A stretch of DNA of 64,000 nucleotides, from assembly GCA_022478985.1 (NCBI GenBank), contig JAKSZP010009306.1, positions 1 through 64,000 of the forward strand, given 5' to 3'. The position numbers were made by a program, and so were the translations under genes. The notes under the pieces were generated by a model. It did no database searches. It was not told the origin of the DNA and saw only the letters and a program-made list of their open reading frames with translations. This document shows positions 46,440-56,720 of this stretch, piece by piece (the stretch's first letter is position 1; each line of letters begins with the position of its first letter). The stretch is from Massospora cicadina. Taxonomy: Eukaryota; Entomophthoromycota; Entomophthoromycetes; Entomophthorales; Entomophthoraceae.

Positions 46440-48332
46440 ATTATAATACCTGGATTTGATCCAAGCTTTGATGCATGTAACTTTTTGCCAGACTCATTTG
46501 CCTAAATGTTTTTGTTTGTAATTTGGGTTTTTGGCTAAAGTAGTAGTTTGTTCGTTTTGTACATTGATAGATTGCTTCAAGGTACCAAATAATCTAGGTA
46601 TTTAGTTGGAACTGTTGCTATGTTACAACGCTGATTTAAACAACTTTAAGTTGCTTAACTCAGTGACCCGGCCTAATTTACCAAGAGTAAATGTTTCAAA
46701 TCAAAATCATGACCGTTAGCTACTTAAAAAGGTAGTTAAGTTTGACTAAATATCAGATCTTACTTTAACAAACTAAGCCTGGAAGATATAAGCTTTTTTG
46801 GCAACAGCCGCCATTTTGAAGTGATGGCATTCAATTTATTGGGAATCAAAAAATTCAAACCCTTTACATATAAATACTTAATTTTAATAATAAAGTCAAA
46901 TTTTATACTAAGTGTTTAGAACTGGTATTTTTTGTTTTATAACTGTGTTTAGTTCACCTATATATAGTCTAAAAATGTTTTGAGTGAGGTGAAAAGTATT
47001 TGTTTTAAAATGATACCTGATTGATGTTAATTCTAATTATAAAAGAGATTTTATTGGTGCTTGATGTCATCATACAATAGCACTTTTTATTTCTTACTTC
47101 AGTTATATGAGAATGGACATCAAAACTTGAAAAAAATTTATAATTATTATAGGGTCTAGTTGAGTCAAAGTAACATATTTAGAAAGCCAGAATACTTCAG
47201 CATTATGGAAAACGTTTTTAGAGATATATATATGAAAATTTGAACAATTTAAAAAATCATTAATCAGAATACGTTGGCAAAAACAGCTCAGGATTACTTG
47301 ATAACAATAGAGGACTAAGTAGCAAAAATTAACAAAGAAGTTTGTTAGTATAAAATTACCAAGAAACTATATGGACAAGTTCTCAATTTGAAGAAGAATG
47401 AAACCTATCCCAAAAAAATTACTAATGTTAAAAGCTGCTTTTAATTTCTGAGTCAGAGGTAATTTTCAACTGTGAAACTCTGAAACTAAAATCTTGAAAT
47501 GACTATAAGAATAGGAACATAAGTTTAGTTGCTTTTTTGAAAAATTGAGTTATGCAAAAATGACTTTTATATAAACAAATAGGAGAGCAATGTCAGCCAT
47601 GTTAGCCTGCTAGAGTTATGCCTGGCACTTCTGTTACTTAAAGAAAATACCTAATAATACCATGGTTGCATCTCGGGTTCCTGGTTGCAACCTTGTGAAA
47701 CTGCTAAACTTGTTATTGTTAATGATTTATAAAATACACCAATCTGCATGCGTTCCACAAGTACAAAGCACCTTCTTTCTATGGCTGTTATAATGACTAT
47801 GTTTGAAAGCAGTGATATAAAAAAATACAATCATCAACTTCTTAGACACCAATTGTCAATATCTGGTGTTGCCTCGAGTACAAGGTAAGATTGGTCATAA
47901 CAATGACAAAGATGTGACCATGAATAAGTTTGGCATCTCAGAAGAAAGGTGTACGCAAACAGGAGTTTATGAAGATCCAGTAAAAAGAGAATCAGTGGGG
48001 CATCACCAACAGGTTTTACCAAGAGTCACAGATACTGATTGGCATAGACGCTGTGAGTGCCTTTAACGCTTACATTGCCATGTAAATAGCACTTTGAACC
48101 ACCTTGAACTTCATAAAGCAATGGTTTGTTGTTAGCCACTAATAACCTTCCTTGAAAATTGGTAAAATACATCTTATGTTGGGTTTAGTCTTTGGCATGC
48201 CTGAAAAAGCTTTTTTTTCAACTAAATATAAACTAAAATTCGGGGAATTTATGACAAGTTTAATGATTATTTAAATTTTGCACAAGGAAAAAGTGAAGAA
48301 CAGAAATGGCCAGATAAATCTCGTTTTACCTA
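46440..48332. other. unassigned island
   Basis: 1.9 kb, very AT-rich, with no transposon domain I can recognise. One stretch (47820-48066) is less AT-rich and reads 66 codons on the plus strand from a Met at 47866 (pieces KFGISEERCTQTGVYEDP and RVTDTDWHRRCECL). It could be a host exon or decayed transposon. There is no supporting second exon or motif. Confidence 0.35.
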
Positions 48333-49084
48333 TGTGGGAATCCAGCTGTTTTTTTCTCGCTGTTGCTGATGGGTGCTTGATACACAAAAGGGTTTTAAAT
48401 AGTAAAAATTTAAGAAAAATTAAACAACCAAAAAAATGATTTTTTATAAGGTTTATTAGTGTCAATGTGGGGTAAAAAATGAACCCTCTTGATATCAGAC
48501 TGGTTAGTATCTAAACTTTGTTGAGGGTCAAAGGTAATTTATTGATAAGATTGGAATGGCTTGTTACCATATTAATAAGGAAATATGTAAATCCAACTTA
48601 TCAAAACTTGGAAAATTTCATCTTATTTTAACTGAAAGACCAATGGGGGGTTTTCTTAGGTAAGATGTACCCATGGGTTATCGATTTAATATATTTTAGC
48701 CATTCCCCATTAGTGAAAATTATTGCATCTTGGTGGACCCACATCCAGCCTATAAAGGGGTGTGGTCCCTGCTTAGGTGTTTGCTTTGTACTTGATGTGC
48801 CCAAGGAGGAACCTCCAATGGACTCCCTTGTTTTCTCTCATGGCTGGGGCAATCCAACAGCCAGATTTAGTGGCATTTGCCCTTTTTATATACATAAAGG
48901 TTTTACCCTGATTTGAGGGGTTCCACCAAGAGTTGGACAGGGTCTTTTGGCCGATATTGTCATTATTTTTGTTCAGAGCCATATTGAGAGATCAGAAATT
49001 TATTTCGCTATCATATTTGGGGAGTCAGAACTATTCTTACCTACAATTTTCTTTTTCTGAAGTTGAGATGAGAATTGTCTGACA
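48333..49084 (-). repeat. Ty3-7 3' LTR
   Basis: On the minus strand it starts TGTCAGACAATTCTCATC (49084) and ends GATTCCCACA (48333). It aligns with 53940-54686, including GGGGGTTTTCTTAGGTAAGA and TGTACCCATGGGT on the plus strand. Confidence 0.9.
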
Positions 49085-49095
49085 TCACCCCCCTC
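49085..49095 (-). other. Ty3-7 polypurine tract
   Basis: On the minus strand GAGGGGGGTGA, directly before the 3' LTR start. Confidence 0.8.
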
Positions 49096-49159
49096 AAGAA
49101 TGTTGGGGGAGAATAGGGCCGTAGGAAATAGCCATGTACTCAACTAATGTTAATCCCTG

Positions 49160-50250
49160 TAGCTAAGGATTTGATAGAGTACTCATTTCCTCTTTTGCAA
49201 TTGATTGTGAATGGACCCTCCTAAATTGAGCCAAGCTTGCCAGTTCTAAGAGTGATGCAATTATTGTAGTATAAGCCATATCAGACACATGAAATGAAGG
49301 CAGGGGAGCCCAAAGCTCATTGGCAGCTTGTCCTTCATTAGTGACCGTTTTAGTTAGGTTTATCATAGTCTCATATTGAAGCTGAATGATATAGTGAGCT
49401 AATCTTCTCATGGTTTTTACAGGTTCCTCACCACTAGAGAATACATCCTTAGATAAGAGAGAAGGTATTCCTGGTTTCCGCCCATACAAGACATGGATTG
49501 GAAACATTTTTAAAACTGGTGATAGATAATCCAGTAAGCCATTAAAGCACTGGATAGGTATTGATCCCAGTGAAGATGATCAGAGGAAGCCATTTTTCTG
49601 TAGAATAGAAACCAAGATTCTATTGGCTCTTTCCATGGTACCATTGTTAGAGGGTTTGTATGGAGCCAAGAAAATTTGTTAGGCTCCAAAGGAAGTGAAA
49701 AGTATTTTGACTACTCTGGAGGTGACTTTCTTACCATTGTCACAGAGTAGTACTTTGGGATGCCCATGACGAGTGAATATGTTTTGATGTAAGAAGGTGG
49801 CTGTGGCCTTGGCCGTTTGTGCTGGAATAGCCATGGCTTCCACCTACTTAGTGAAGTGGACAATGCCTACGAGGATAAATCTGTTTCCACAAGTCATCTG
49901 AGGGAGGGGACCTATTACACCAGGTTGATGGTGTGGAACAGTTGTTGAGGGGTAGTTGGTTGATATGGGTGTCTAATTTTGAAACTGGATTGCTTTTTAC
50001 ACTTGAGGCAAGCAACTAAGACTTTGACAATGTTTCATATCCCCTTCTAATAGTACTAATCCTTAATCCACTCATAGGTTTTCTTCGCTCCTCCATGACC
50101 CAGGGTGGTGTGAGCTTCTAGAATAACAGGTACACGTTCAGAGGGCCAGAGGTAAGGTAGCCAATTTGCCCCCACCTGCTTGTACAATTTTTACTCTCCA
50201 CTTTGGTGTTTCAGGAGTGCCGGGCTAACATTTTCTGTATGGGCTCATCC
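49160..50250 (-). pseudogene. Ty3-7 integrase
   Basis: Reading on the minus strand: zinc-binding region decayed at 50230-49990, then the core with FILVGIVHFTK-VEAMAIPAQ (49890-49825), HGHPKVLLCDNGKKVTSRVV with the second catalytic Asp (49775-49715), and APYKPSNNGTMERANRILVS with Glu (49670-49610). The late segment VLYGRKPGIPSLLSKDVFSS opens the 49507-49163 frame, which continues with YETMINLTKTVTNEGQ and FHVSDMAYTT. The first Asp segment is altered (VIGPLPQM without a clear D-VG). A few stops. Confidence 0.87.
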
Positions 50251-50265
50251 TCATCCTCCAATTCA

Positions 50266-50790
50266 TTAGGGGGTCATTAAGAGGTCATATAACCTCTCCG
50301 CCTCTCCACTATCTAAGTGACTGAATGGCAGCCAAGTTATCCCATCAACATTCATGTGACGGGTTCCAGCACGATGTTCAATCCTTATGTCATAAATCTG
50401 GAGCTTTAGACCCCAGCGAGCTAACCGGCCAGTAGGATCCTTCATGTTCTGTAGCCATTTCAATGAAGCATGGTCAGTAACCACAGTGAAGGTGGTCCCA
50501 TACAGTAAAGGACGGTAGTGCTTCACAACTAACAGAACGGCAAGGCACTCCTTCTCTGTAAAGCTGTAGTTGTGTTCCACCTTTTAAAGCATCTTATTAA
50601 AATAAGGTATAAGATGATCTACCCCGTTTAATCCAATTGAGCTAAGCTGGCCCCAATGTCATAGTCAGAGGCAACAGTAAACAAAGTAAGTGGTTTTTTG
50701 TAATAGATGCCTCAGGATAGGACGTTATTGTAGCAGATGCTTCAACGTCTCAAAAGTGGCCTTCTGTTAAGCACCCCAATATAAAGGGGT
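50266..50790 (-). pseudogene. Ty3-7 RNase H
   Basis: Frame 50580-50266 reads YSFTEKECLAVLLVVKHYRP (catalytic Glu), FTVVTDHASLKWLQNMKD, RLARWGLKLQIYD and EHRAGTRHMNVDGITWLP, a textbook Ty3 RNase H C-terminal half. The N-terminal half (50790-50590), with the first catalytic Asp and an ILAQLD-like segment, is frame-shifted. Confidence 0.9.
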
Positions 50791-51640
50791 GTTCTTAGTC
50801 AATAAGCAAATGAGGGGTTTACTGAGCTGTGCGAACTAGGGGATGAACTGATGGTAATACCCCATCATCCCTAGAAGCACCTGAATACCACATAAATTTT
50901 TAAGGGGAGACATTTTTGAGATCACTTAAGCCTCATCTTGTATGGGTTGGATTCCTTCTTGAGAAATGAAGTGTCCAAAGAAATCCAATTTACTTTGGAA
51001 GAAGGTACACTTTGAGGGCTTCAACTTAATGTTTGACTTATATAACCATTTAAACACCTCCTTCAGGTGATCAAAAAGTTCGTTGAGGGTTCTTGAGAGC
51101 ACCGTGATGTCATAAAGATAGACAAGTACACAAGTTAACTTCAATTCCTGCAAAATGTGATCCATTGCACTCTGGAAAGATTCAGGTGCGTTACACAACC
51201 ATTGAGGTAATCTGGTGGGTTGTAAGAGACCCTCACTACAAATGAGAGCACATTTATCCTGGTCTTCAGGGGAAAGGTCCATTTTTCAATAGCCGCTAGC
51301 CAAGTCCATGGCAAAGAAGAAGCTAGAGCCAGAGAGTTGTGCAAAGATGATATCAGTGCGGGGGATAAGATAGCTATCCTTCTTTGTGAGGTTGTTTAAC
51401 TTGCGGTAGTCCATGACTATCTGATAACCTCCGTTTTTCTTTTTAATTAGAAAAAGTGGTGAAGACCAAGGGCTTTGTGATGGAACTAGTAACCCCACAT
51501 CTAGTAACTGCTGGAGCTCCGTCCATATTTGCTGTTCCTCCACCTTTGATTTCAATAAGGTTTTGAACTAGTAGGATGGGCATCACCCACATCGATGAAG
51601 TGGCTCCAGCCCTTCATGTGTCCATAGTCAGTATCTAACT
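50791..51640 (-). pseudogene. Ty3-7 reverse transcriptase
   Basis: Frame 51555-51286 has LLDVGLLVPSQSPWSSPLFL, GYQIVMDYRKLNNLTKKDSY and FFFAMDLASGY (motif A intact). After a stop near 51285 the frame 51282-50926 gives GLLQPTRLPQWLCNAPESFQ (motif B) and CVLVYLYDITVLSRT (motif C: YLDD changed to YLYD by one base, about 51115). NIKLKPSKCTFFQSKLDFFG forms the thumb. This is one of the best preserved RTs here, killed by the motif C change. Confidence 0.92.
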
Positions 51641-52560
51641 TCGAGACTATGTCGCTATATTATTCCATAAAGTATGGACTTTTTCCAGCTCATCTGGGGT
51701 CAACTCATCCGAGATATGGACGTTGGGCAAGGTACATACCAGGTTGTCCATGGGCAAGCCCAAATTCGCCATAGAGCCAATGAAATGGAAACGTTCAATG
51801 TCCTCCACTGGAATTAACAAGCCTCTGCCAATCTCTTGATGTTTTCTTATAACCATGTCCCTGCCGGTGAGGTTTCCCAGCAGAATAGTAATAGGCCTCT
51901 GGTAGGCTGGGTCTAATATCTCAGGTAATACCCGAGGCTCCCATGGGGCTAACGCCCACAAGACTTATAATATGCAACAAGTATTGGTATGTGATTTGGA
52001 GCGTGATTTATGTGTCAACCATTCGTTGTTTACCAGGATTAATTAAGACCTTGTCTGCAGCATAGAAAGGGATACCGTCCATAGCATCCACTAAATCAGA
52101 TAATTTCTTTGTGTTGCACCCAGAGTTGGAATAATGCAAAGTCTAGCTGAAAAGGGTTATTTGTCCAAGCAAGAGTATTCGTGCATGCTGGGTTCTTTAT
52201 TGGATAAGATTAAAGGGACTTCATGGTTAAGCAATGAGAGTAAACTTGCTTCATATTTACTATTCCCTCTTACTTAATCATAAAATGGGTACCATGGGCA
52301 TACATAAGCGTTATTGTCCAAGGCCACAGCAGGGGCCAATAAGATAAGCTTCCCAATTTGAATAGGAAGGGAAGAGTATGCCTGGTAGCACAGGTATTGT
52401 TTAATCCTGCAGTTCCAAATTCTTGAGTGCACTCCAAATCAGGCTCTAGCTTATTCTTTTTGATAAGCTTAGTGAAGATCACGTTAACTAGGTATACAGT
52501 GTCTAGGATAGCCATTATTAAGTCTTTTTATGTTCACTTCAACCTTGGAGAGTGTTCATC
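51641..52560 (-). pseudogene. Ty3-7 protease and linker
   Basis: Frame 52515-52270 opens MAILDTVYLVNVIFTKLIKK: the protease active site, with DTG-SPVN altered to DTVYLVN, then LSYWPLLWPWTITLM in a shifted frame. The linker frame 51961-51647 contains YQRPITILLGNLTGRDMVIR and VHISDELTPDELEKVHTL leading into RT. The plus-strand frame at 52600-52920 is a shadow. Confidence 0.8.
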
Positions 52561-52599
52561 CAAAGTTAGGTGACAAAGCTAGGACCTCCTTGAGATGGA

Positions 52600-53864
52600 A
52601 TGTGGAGGTTAGTTTCGAGCAGTCTCAGGGTATTTATCCAAGGTGGATTTCATGGGATGGACTCGCTGAAGAGGCAGAATCAAGCCAGCTTAGAAATGAT
52701 CACCATTGATGGCAGTGTCAATAACTTTTGGACACCCTACAATTTGGCTGAGGTACTTTTCCTCGGGAATGGTGGTCTCGTCTACTCCTTCAGCATTCAA
52801 ATGATCAGAAGCCTCTACTTCCTGCGAATGCTCCCAATATGTAGTAACCAACATCATCTTCACCCCCCCTCAGATTCATCCCCTAGGGATATTCTCAACC
52901 GCTGGCAAGGTTGCAACTAAGGTAGATGAGATGGCCACATGAGTTTGGGTAGCCTTAGGGCGCGCAACTACCAGCTTGGCTGGAGGGAAAGGCACAGCGG
53001 CTTATGTGAGCATGTGCATGAGCATGGTATTAACTGCATTATAGGTCTTAGACCTACAGGAGGGAGTAATATCTGTTTTAAGTCGCATTAAAGAGCAGGT
53101 TTCACAGGGAGGATAGGCAAAGGTGGGCTCACCCCTCAACTGATCAACAGCCAAAAACTCCTCAATGGTTATAATGGAAGGTTTCACCTCAGCTTCATTT
53201 TGTTGCACATAAATTGAAATTGATAACGTCAAAAAGTGCCTCTTTTATGCCATGGATGTTTTTGAAGTGGCATTTCATTGAGATGGTATGCCTGGCTAGA
53301 GAGGGTTGGGAAGCTAACCCAGTTAACATGGCTGCGATAGCATCATCAAGGGTTAGCATGTTAGACGTTGACAACCTTTGCGCAGCATTATAAAATCGCT
53401 CAACAAAGGCAACGGTTGGTTTGCCCTCATACATGCTAAGGCGCATAAAGACCTTTTTTCCCTGTGTAGACTCTGCTTTGATCCGAATTCAGCCAAAAGA
53501 GCCTCCTTCACCTCTGCCCAGTTGTGCAGAAGTCCATGTAAGGGACTATCATCTCTTGTGCCAAATGACTTGAGCAAGGGAGGATGTGTTGAACTTTTTG
53601 CTTATCCATTGCATCATACATGGCAGCTTCATAAACATACAAAAAGGAACTAATGCTCCCTTCACCAGAAGTGTACTTGTCTCTTAAAGGGGGTTTTAAA
53701 GAGCGCTGCTCAAGCTCTTTGAGACGGGATAAGGCACTTGCTAGTTTCTTCTCCAGGGAAACTAAACGTAATTCATTTTGAAGAGAGAAAGTTTGAGCAT
53801 CTAGTACTAAAAAAAAGAGAGAAAGTTTGAGCAACTAGTACTAAAAAAAGAGAGAAAGTTTGAG
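52600..53864 (-). pseudogene. Ty3-7 gag
   Basis: Starts with a coiled-coil stretch (LEKKLASALSRLKELEQRSL, about 53765-53700), then KPPLRDKYTSGEGSISSFLY (capsid start, 53700-53640). Further frames give WAEVKEALLAEFGSKQSLHR (53520-53460) and YEGKPTVAFVERFYNAAQRL with DDAIAAMLTGLASQPSLARH (53440-53290). The same segments occur in Ty3-6, in the same order. The C-terminal third (53180-52600) is decayed with no clear zinc knuckle. The extreme 5' coding end carries the duplicated mini-insertions at 53783-53864. Confidence 0.85.
53783..53864 (-). repeat. tandem mini-retroposon tails with repeated target site
   Basis: On the plus strand the 15-mer GAGAGAAAGTTTGAG occurs three times (53783-53797, 53817-53831, 53850-53864), separated by CATCTAGTACTAAAAAAAA (19 bp) and CAACTAGTACTAAAAAAA (18 bp). 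The inserts equal the end of the 46-bp insert in Ty3-6. Either two insertions at one site or one insertion plus a tandem duplication. Confidence 0.88.
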
Positions 53865-53916
53865 GGTTACTCACATTTAAAGCCTCCACTTAGACGAATT
53901 TTGTGGTGTGAGGTGG

Positions 53917-53934
53917 CCCGTGTAGTGAGCACCA
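53917..53934 (-). other. Ty3-7 primer binding site
   Basis: Minus strand TGGTGCTCACTACACGGG, 5 bp after the LTR end as I place it. Confidence 0.85.
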
Positions 53935-53939
53935 CTTTG

Positions 53940-54686
53940 TGTGGGAATCCAGCTATCTTTCACTCGCTGGTGCTGATGGGTGCTGGATCCACAAAAGGGT
54001 TTTAGTTAGTAAAAAATAAAAACTCAGATAACCAAAAAGTTGATCTTTTAACTGGTTTATTAGTGTCAAAGTGGGGTAAAAAAACCCTCTTGAAATCCGA
54101 CTGGTCTGTATTTAAACTGTAACAAGGGTCAAAGGTAATTTACTGATAAGTTTAGAATTTCTTGTTACTGTATGAATAAGGAGGTATGTAACTACAACCT
54201 ATCAATGCTTGGAAAACTCCTTTTACATTGACTGAAAAATCAATTGGGGGTTTTCTTAGGTAAGATGTACCCATGGGTAACGATTTGATATATTTTAGTC
54301 AATCCCCATTAGTGAAAATTGTTACATCTTGGGGGACCCCCATCCAGCCTACAAAAGGGGGTGGTCCCTGCTTAGGTGTTGGCTTTGGACTTGATGTGGC
54401 CTGGTGAGGAACCTCCAATGGACTCCTCTGGTTTTCTCACATGGCTAGGGCAATCCAACTTCCCAATTTAGTGGTATTTGCCTATTCAATATTCATAAAG
54501 GTTCTACCATGATTTGTGGTGTTCCATCAAGGATCAGCCAGGGCCTTTTGGCTAATATTGTCATTACTTTTGAGCAAAACCATATTACTATAAGATTAGA
54601 CATTTAATTGGCTGATTATATTTGTGGAGTCATACTATTCTTACCTACAATAATTTTTGTTCAGTCAAGATGGCAATTGTCTGATA
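53940..54686 (-). repeat. Ty3-7 5' LTR
   Basis: Partner of 48333-49084. The start on the minus strand is TATCAGACAATTGCCATC, with the terminal TG changed to TA. Confidence 0.9.
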
Positions 54687-55196
54687 ACCTTCCATAATTG
54701 TTAAACTATGGACACTTTACCTTAAACTTCTATAGCAATAGTATCAAGGACTAAGTAAACTTTGTTAAATTTCAGCAGAAGGAGTCCAATCAAGAGGCGA
54801 TAAAAGGCATAATTGTCTAGATGAAGGCTATATAGCTAAGCATGTCACCCATTTTTCCAGACAAGACCTGCCAATGACGGATAAATCAGGTTTATATGTC
54901 CAAAAGCCAGTAATATATCTTCAGCATCTAGTGTTCCAGCAAGACGTAAATGAGATGACCCAATCAATTCTTAAGGGGATAAACTTTGAGTTTATAAAAG
55001 TCACTTTATCCCATTTACAGCAATTACTTAAAGCGGTGAGAAATGCTGAAGTCGATGGGAGTTGCAGTAATCCAATTTAATGACATATATTTCACTAACC
55101 CATGTAATGCTATCTATAATTGCCTCCTGATATTTCATTAAACTTATTCACATCCTATAATCATCATATGATGCTGCTATCTTCTATGTATTCAAC
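54687..55196. other. unassigned sequence between Ty3-7 and LINE-1
   Basis: About 500 bp. The plus-strand frame at 54874-55080 (68 codons) has no recognisable motif. It is probably part of the same old DNA as 60494-61200, from which LINE-1 separated it. Confidence 0.35.
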
Positions 55197-55208
55197 ATAT
55201 CATTACCC
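55197..55208 (+). repeat. LINE-1 target duplication, left copy
   Basis: ATATCATTACCC, identical to 60482-60493. Confidence 0.93.
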
Positions 55209-55249
55209 ACTTTTCTTTCTCGTTGCAATCACTATTGCAACCTACTTAA

Positions 55250-56711
55250 TTCAAGACTGAATCTAATTTGATAATCTCACAGAGGAGATTAGTCTGCGCC
55301 CATGTCAGGGAGCAGTTGGGCAAGCAAGGTAAGAGGAGCAGGTGGAAGGCCCGCGGCCTCCAACATTCGAAAACGCCCCGAAAATCTGGCGGAATAGACA
55401 AAAATCTTAAAAAACTGGTGGTCATGATTTCCCCAGAGATACTTGTATGGCAAGCACGATGCAACCAGTACATCAACATGCCACACTCCCAACCACTTTC
55501 ATCGGTGGAATTCAGAGTCTGCGTGTATCTGGACATCCAAAAAACGGCCTTATGGGAAAAATTTTGTGAAGATGTACACAAAATTTTCTGAACGCGGTGT
55601 ATGTTGCACCTCACTCCATGTCATGCAGTTGGCTGGATCTAGGTTTTGAGAGCAAAAAAGCAGCAGATGAGGCTGCAGTGGTACGCGTAGTGATCGACCT
55701 CCCTGAAGGGCAATGGGTCATTGACCAAATACACCAGATGGACAAAATAAAACCAAATTTTCCTCAAGTTTGACTTTTTGCCTACTACGGTAAAACGTGA
55801 CATTTTGGAACAACACCTGAAAGATGGTCTCGCCGTATACAGTGATATACAATCTTTTGAAATGCAACACTTCACACTGATGCCACACCTGTGCACCGGC
55901 AAAGCCATTGCAGTCCTGACCTAAATGAGGAGATTGCAAAGGATCTAACCCAGATTTCGCACTCCACTTTTATTGATATCGCAGGGCATACCACCCACCC
56001 ATTCTGGGTGACCGTGGACAGCGCGCCCCCCAATTTCACCCACTGTGATGCGTTTGGCCACAAGGCGCACGCATGCCCCATCAAAGAGGGCGTTACATTC
56101 CAAGAGCACCCCTCAGCGGCCATGGCCAACGGAGAGGCGCATTACAAACCATCCTCAAGCACCAAGGAGGCTTTCCCGTGGGGAGCACAAGGCTGCTACC
56201 TATTGGTAAAGCCTATCTCCCCACAAGAATGGAAGAAGGCTAAGCAGGCCATAGGGCCGCAGCCAAGGAAATGACCAAGGCCACCACCGCCATCCCACAC
56301 TCACAACGCCAGGAGGACATGGAAACCTTTGCAGTGGAAGCAACTCAGGAATCCATCAACCAAACAGATTGGGAAGCCCATGCTGAGTGGGCCACTCAAT
56401 CTGAGGATCCAATGGGAGATTTGATCTCACCCAATCGTTGCACCCAAGCTCCGGTTGAAACTGATTTGGGACCTATCCCAAATAAAAAAAATTTTTTTGA
56501 CCCGCTCAACGGTGCACTGAACTCATCTGCACCGCAAAAAATTCGTCTGACGTCGGGAAAACAAAAAGCGAAGGCCAAAGCCAACGCGACTCTTTCTGCA
56601 AAAATCAACAAAAACTCCGATAGCATTGCTGCTAACACCCACGCTGCTGTGAAAGCACGTGGGGACCTAGAAGAGGCTGGTGGGCCCAGGGGCCCACCCC
56701 CTCGCACCTAA
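55250..56711 (+). pseudogene. LINE-1 ORF1 (gag-like RNA-binding protein)
   Basis: From the N-terminus: QKTALWEKFCEDVHKIF (about 55540-55590), PHSM-CSWLDLGFESKKAAD and RVVIDLPEGQWVIDQI (55611-55735, shifted frame), a decayed middle, FIDIAGHTTHPFWVTVD (55970-56020) and the knuckle region FTHCDAFGHKAHAC (56034-56075). That is a CCHC knuckle whose first Cys is Phe (compare CPSC in GO-1 and CTFC in LINE-2). KPISPQEWKKAKQA follows, a frameshift near 56265, then the C-terminal frame 56271-56711 with a basic Lys/Ala-rich end. It stops at TAA 56709-56711. The start codon is not certain. LINE-2 suggests it lies near 55250. Confidence 0.85.
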
Positions 56712-56720
56712 GGTGCGATG
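56703..56720 (+). promoter_or_regulatory. ORF1 stop / ORF2 start hairpin
   Basis: CGCACC, TAA, GGTGCG, ATG: a perfect 6-bp stem whose loop is the ORF1 stop codon, followed at once by the ORF2 start. LINE-2 keeps the TAA, the 6-nt spacer and the ATG (43886-43875, minus), with a weaker stem. It suggests termination-reinitiation for ORF2 translation. This is an inference. Confidence 0.55.

Larger units (their letters stand above)
48333..54686 (-). mobile_element. Ty3-7, complete decayed Ty3/Gypsy element
   Basis: Minus-strand element of 6.35 kb with LTRs at 53940-54686 (5') and 48333-49084 (3'), primer site, polypurine tract and all domains. Flanking pentamers ACCTA (48328-48332) and ACCTT (54687-54691) give a 4-of-5 target duplication. 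The LTRs are still closely similar: about 7 differences in the 65 terminal bases I compared. Related in gag, RT and integrase to Ty3-6. Confidence 0.92.

Noticed and set aside
54874..55080. A 68-codon open frame as a host gene.
   Set aside because: No motif or supporting context was found, and the length is expected by chance.
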